Assembly: GCF_013359935.1 (NCBI RefSeq)
Contig: NZ_JABMCB010000124.1
Coordinates: forward strand, 1 to 62,893
DNA from: Paenibacillus xylanilyticus
GTDB lineage: Bacteria > Bacillota > Bacilli > Paenibacillales > Paenibacillaceae
Reading direction: 5' to 3'
DNA: 62,893 bases
The position numbers and the translations under genes are program-made. Positions 62,800-62,893 of the stretch are shown in pieces. Each line of letters starts with the position of its first letter. The stretch's first letter is position 1. Below the pieces are notes generated by a model. That model was not told the origin of the DNA. It searched no databases and worked only from the letters and a program-made list of their open reading frames with translations.

Positions 62800-62893
62800 C
62801 TTGGCAACGTCCTACTCTCCCAGGACCCTTCGGTCCAAGTACCATCGGCGCTAGAGGGCTTAACGGTCGTGTTCGGGATGGGTACGTGTGGAA
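62800..62893 (-). rRNA. rrf: 5S ribosomal RNA, 3' part (partial)
   Basis: The minus strand reads the conserved 5S sequence from TTCCACACGTACCCATCCCG through CCGATGGTACTTGG to GTAGGACGTTGCCAAG. The 5' end lies beyond the window. This is the last gene of a second rRNA operon oriented like the one at the left edge. Confidence 0.96.

Overview
The window looks like a chromosomal segment of a Paenibacillus-type spore-forming Firmicute. It opens with the 5' end of a 16S rRNA gene and closes inside a 5S rRNA gene, both on the minus strand, so it is the complete stretch of about 63 kb between two rRNA operons in the same orientation. Gene order matches the origin-proximal ribosomal superregion of Bacillus subtilis (ctsR to the rrn cluster), and pdaB, kbaA, gerD and cwlD show a sporulating organism. 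The genus is inferred from the 16S 5' end, the pssA-disA-radA neighbourhood and protein similarity recalled from memory. No database search was possible.

Almost every gene is on the minus strand, so transcription runs from high to low coordinates. Reading that way: (1) 62.9-61.3 kb: 5S rRNA end, rRNA terminator and an Eis-like acetyltransferase. (2) 61.2-56.1 kb: heat-shock operon ctsR-mcsA-mcsB-clpC with a CtsR operator. (3) 55.9-52.7 kb: radA, disA, pssA. (4) A divergent plus-strand gene for a MazG-like protein. (5) 52.0-48.1 kb: PIN/TRAM protein, ispD, ispF, gltX. (6) 48.0-43.6 kb: cysteine T-box, cysE, cysS, mrnC, rlmB, rae1. (7) sigH. (8) 42.6-39.1 kb: rpmG-secE-nusG-rplK-rplA, then rplJ-rplL behind an L10 leader. 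(9) A methyltransferase gene, then rpoB-rpoC with a long leader. (10) 30.5-25.7 kb: L7Ae-like gene, rpsL, rpsG, fusA, tuf. (11) 25.2-9.9 kb: the fused S10-spc-alpha cluster, rpsJ to rplQ. (12) truA, then rplM-rpsI. (13) 7.4-6.4 kb: a sulfur gene (cysH) and a small protein gene, inserted relative to B. subtilis. (14) 6.3-0.6 kb: cell-wall and sporulation genes cwlD, salA/mrp, gerD (+), kbaA, pdaB (+), a SpoIIM-family gene and a small unknown gene. (15) Tandem rRNA promoters and the 16S start.

Most of the region makes and controls the translation and transcription machinery: more than 30 ribosomal proteins, IF-1, EF-Tu, EF-G, the alpha, beta and beta' subunits of RNA polymerase, NusG, SecY/SecE and several RNA-modifying or RNA-cleaving enzymes. 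Around this core sit quality control (CtsR, McsAB, ClpC), c-di-AMP synthesis (DisA), isoprenoid and phosphatidylserine synthesis, cysteine supply and charging, and spore development.

I found no CRISPR array, phage, insertion sequence, defence locus or complete novel system. The most useful observations are an arginine at the streptomycin-determining lysine of S12 (position 56), a terminator hairpin whose 3' arm is the cwlD ribosome-binding site with a possible SigE promoter in its loop, the absence of the ECF transporter genes between rplQ and truA, a MazG-like protein lacking a metal-ligand Asp, and several intercistronic hairpins without U-tracts. Many start codons are GTG or TTG, including TTG for both rpoB and rpoC.
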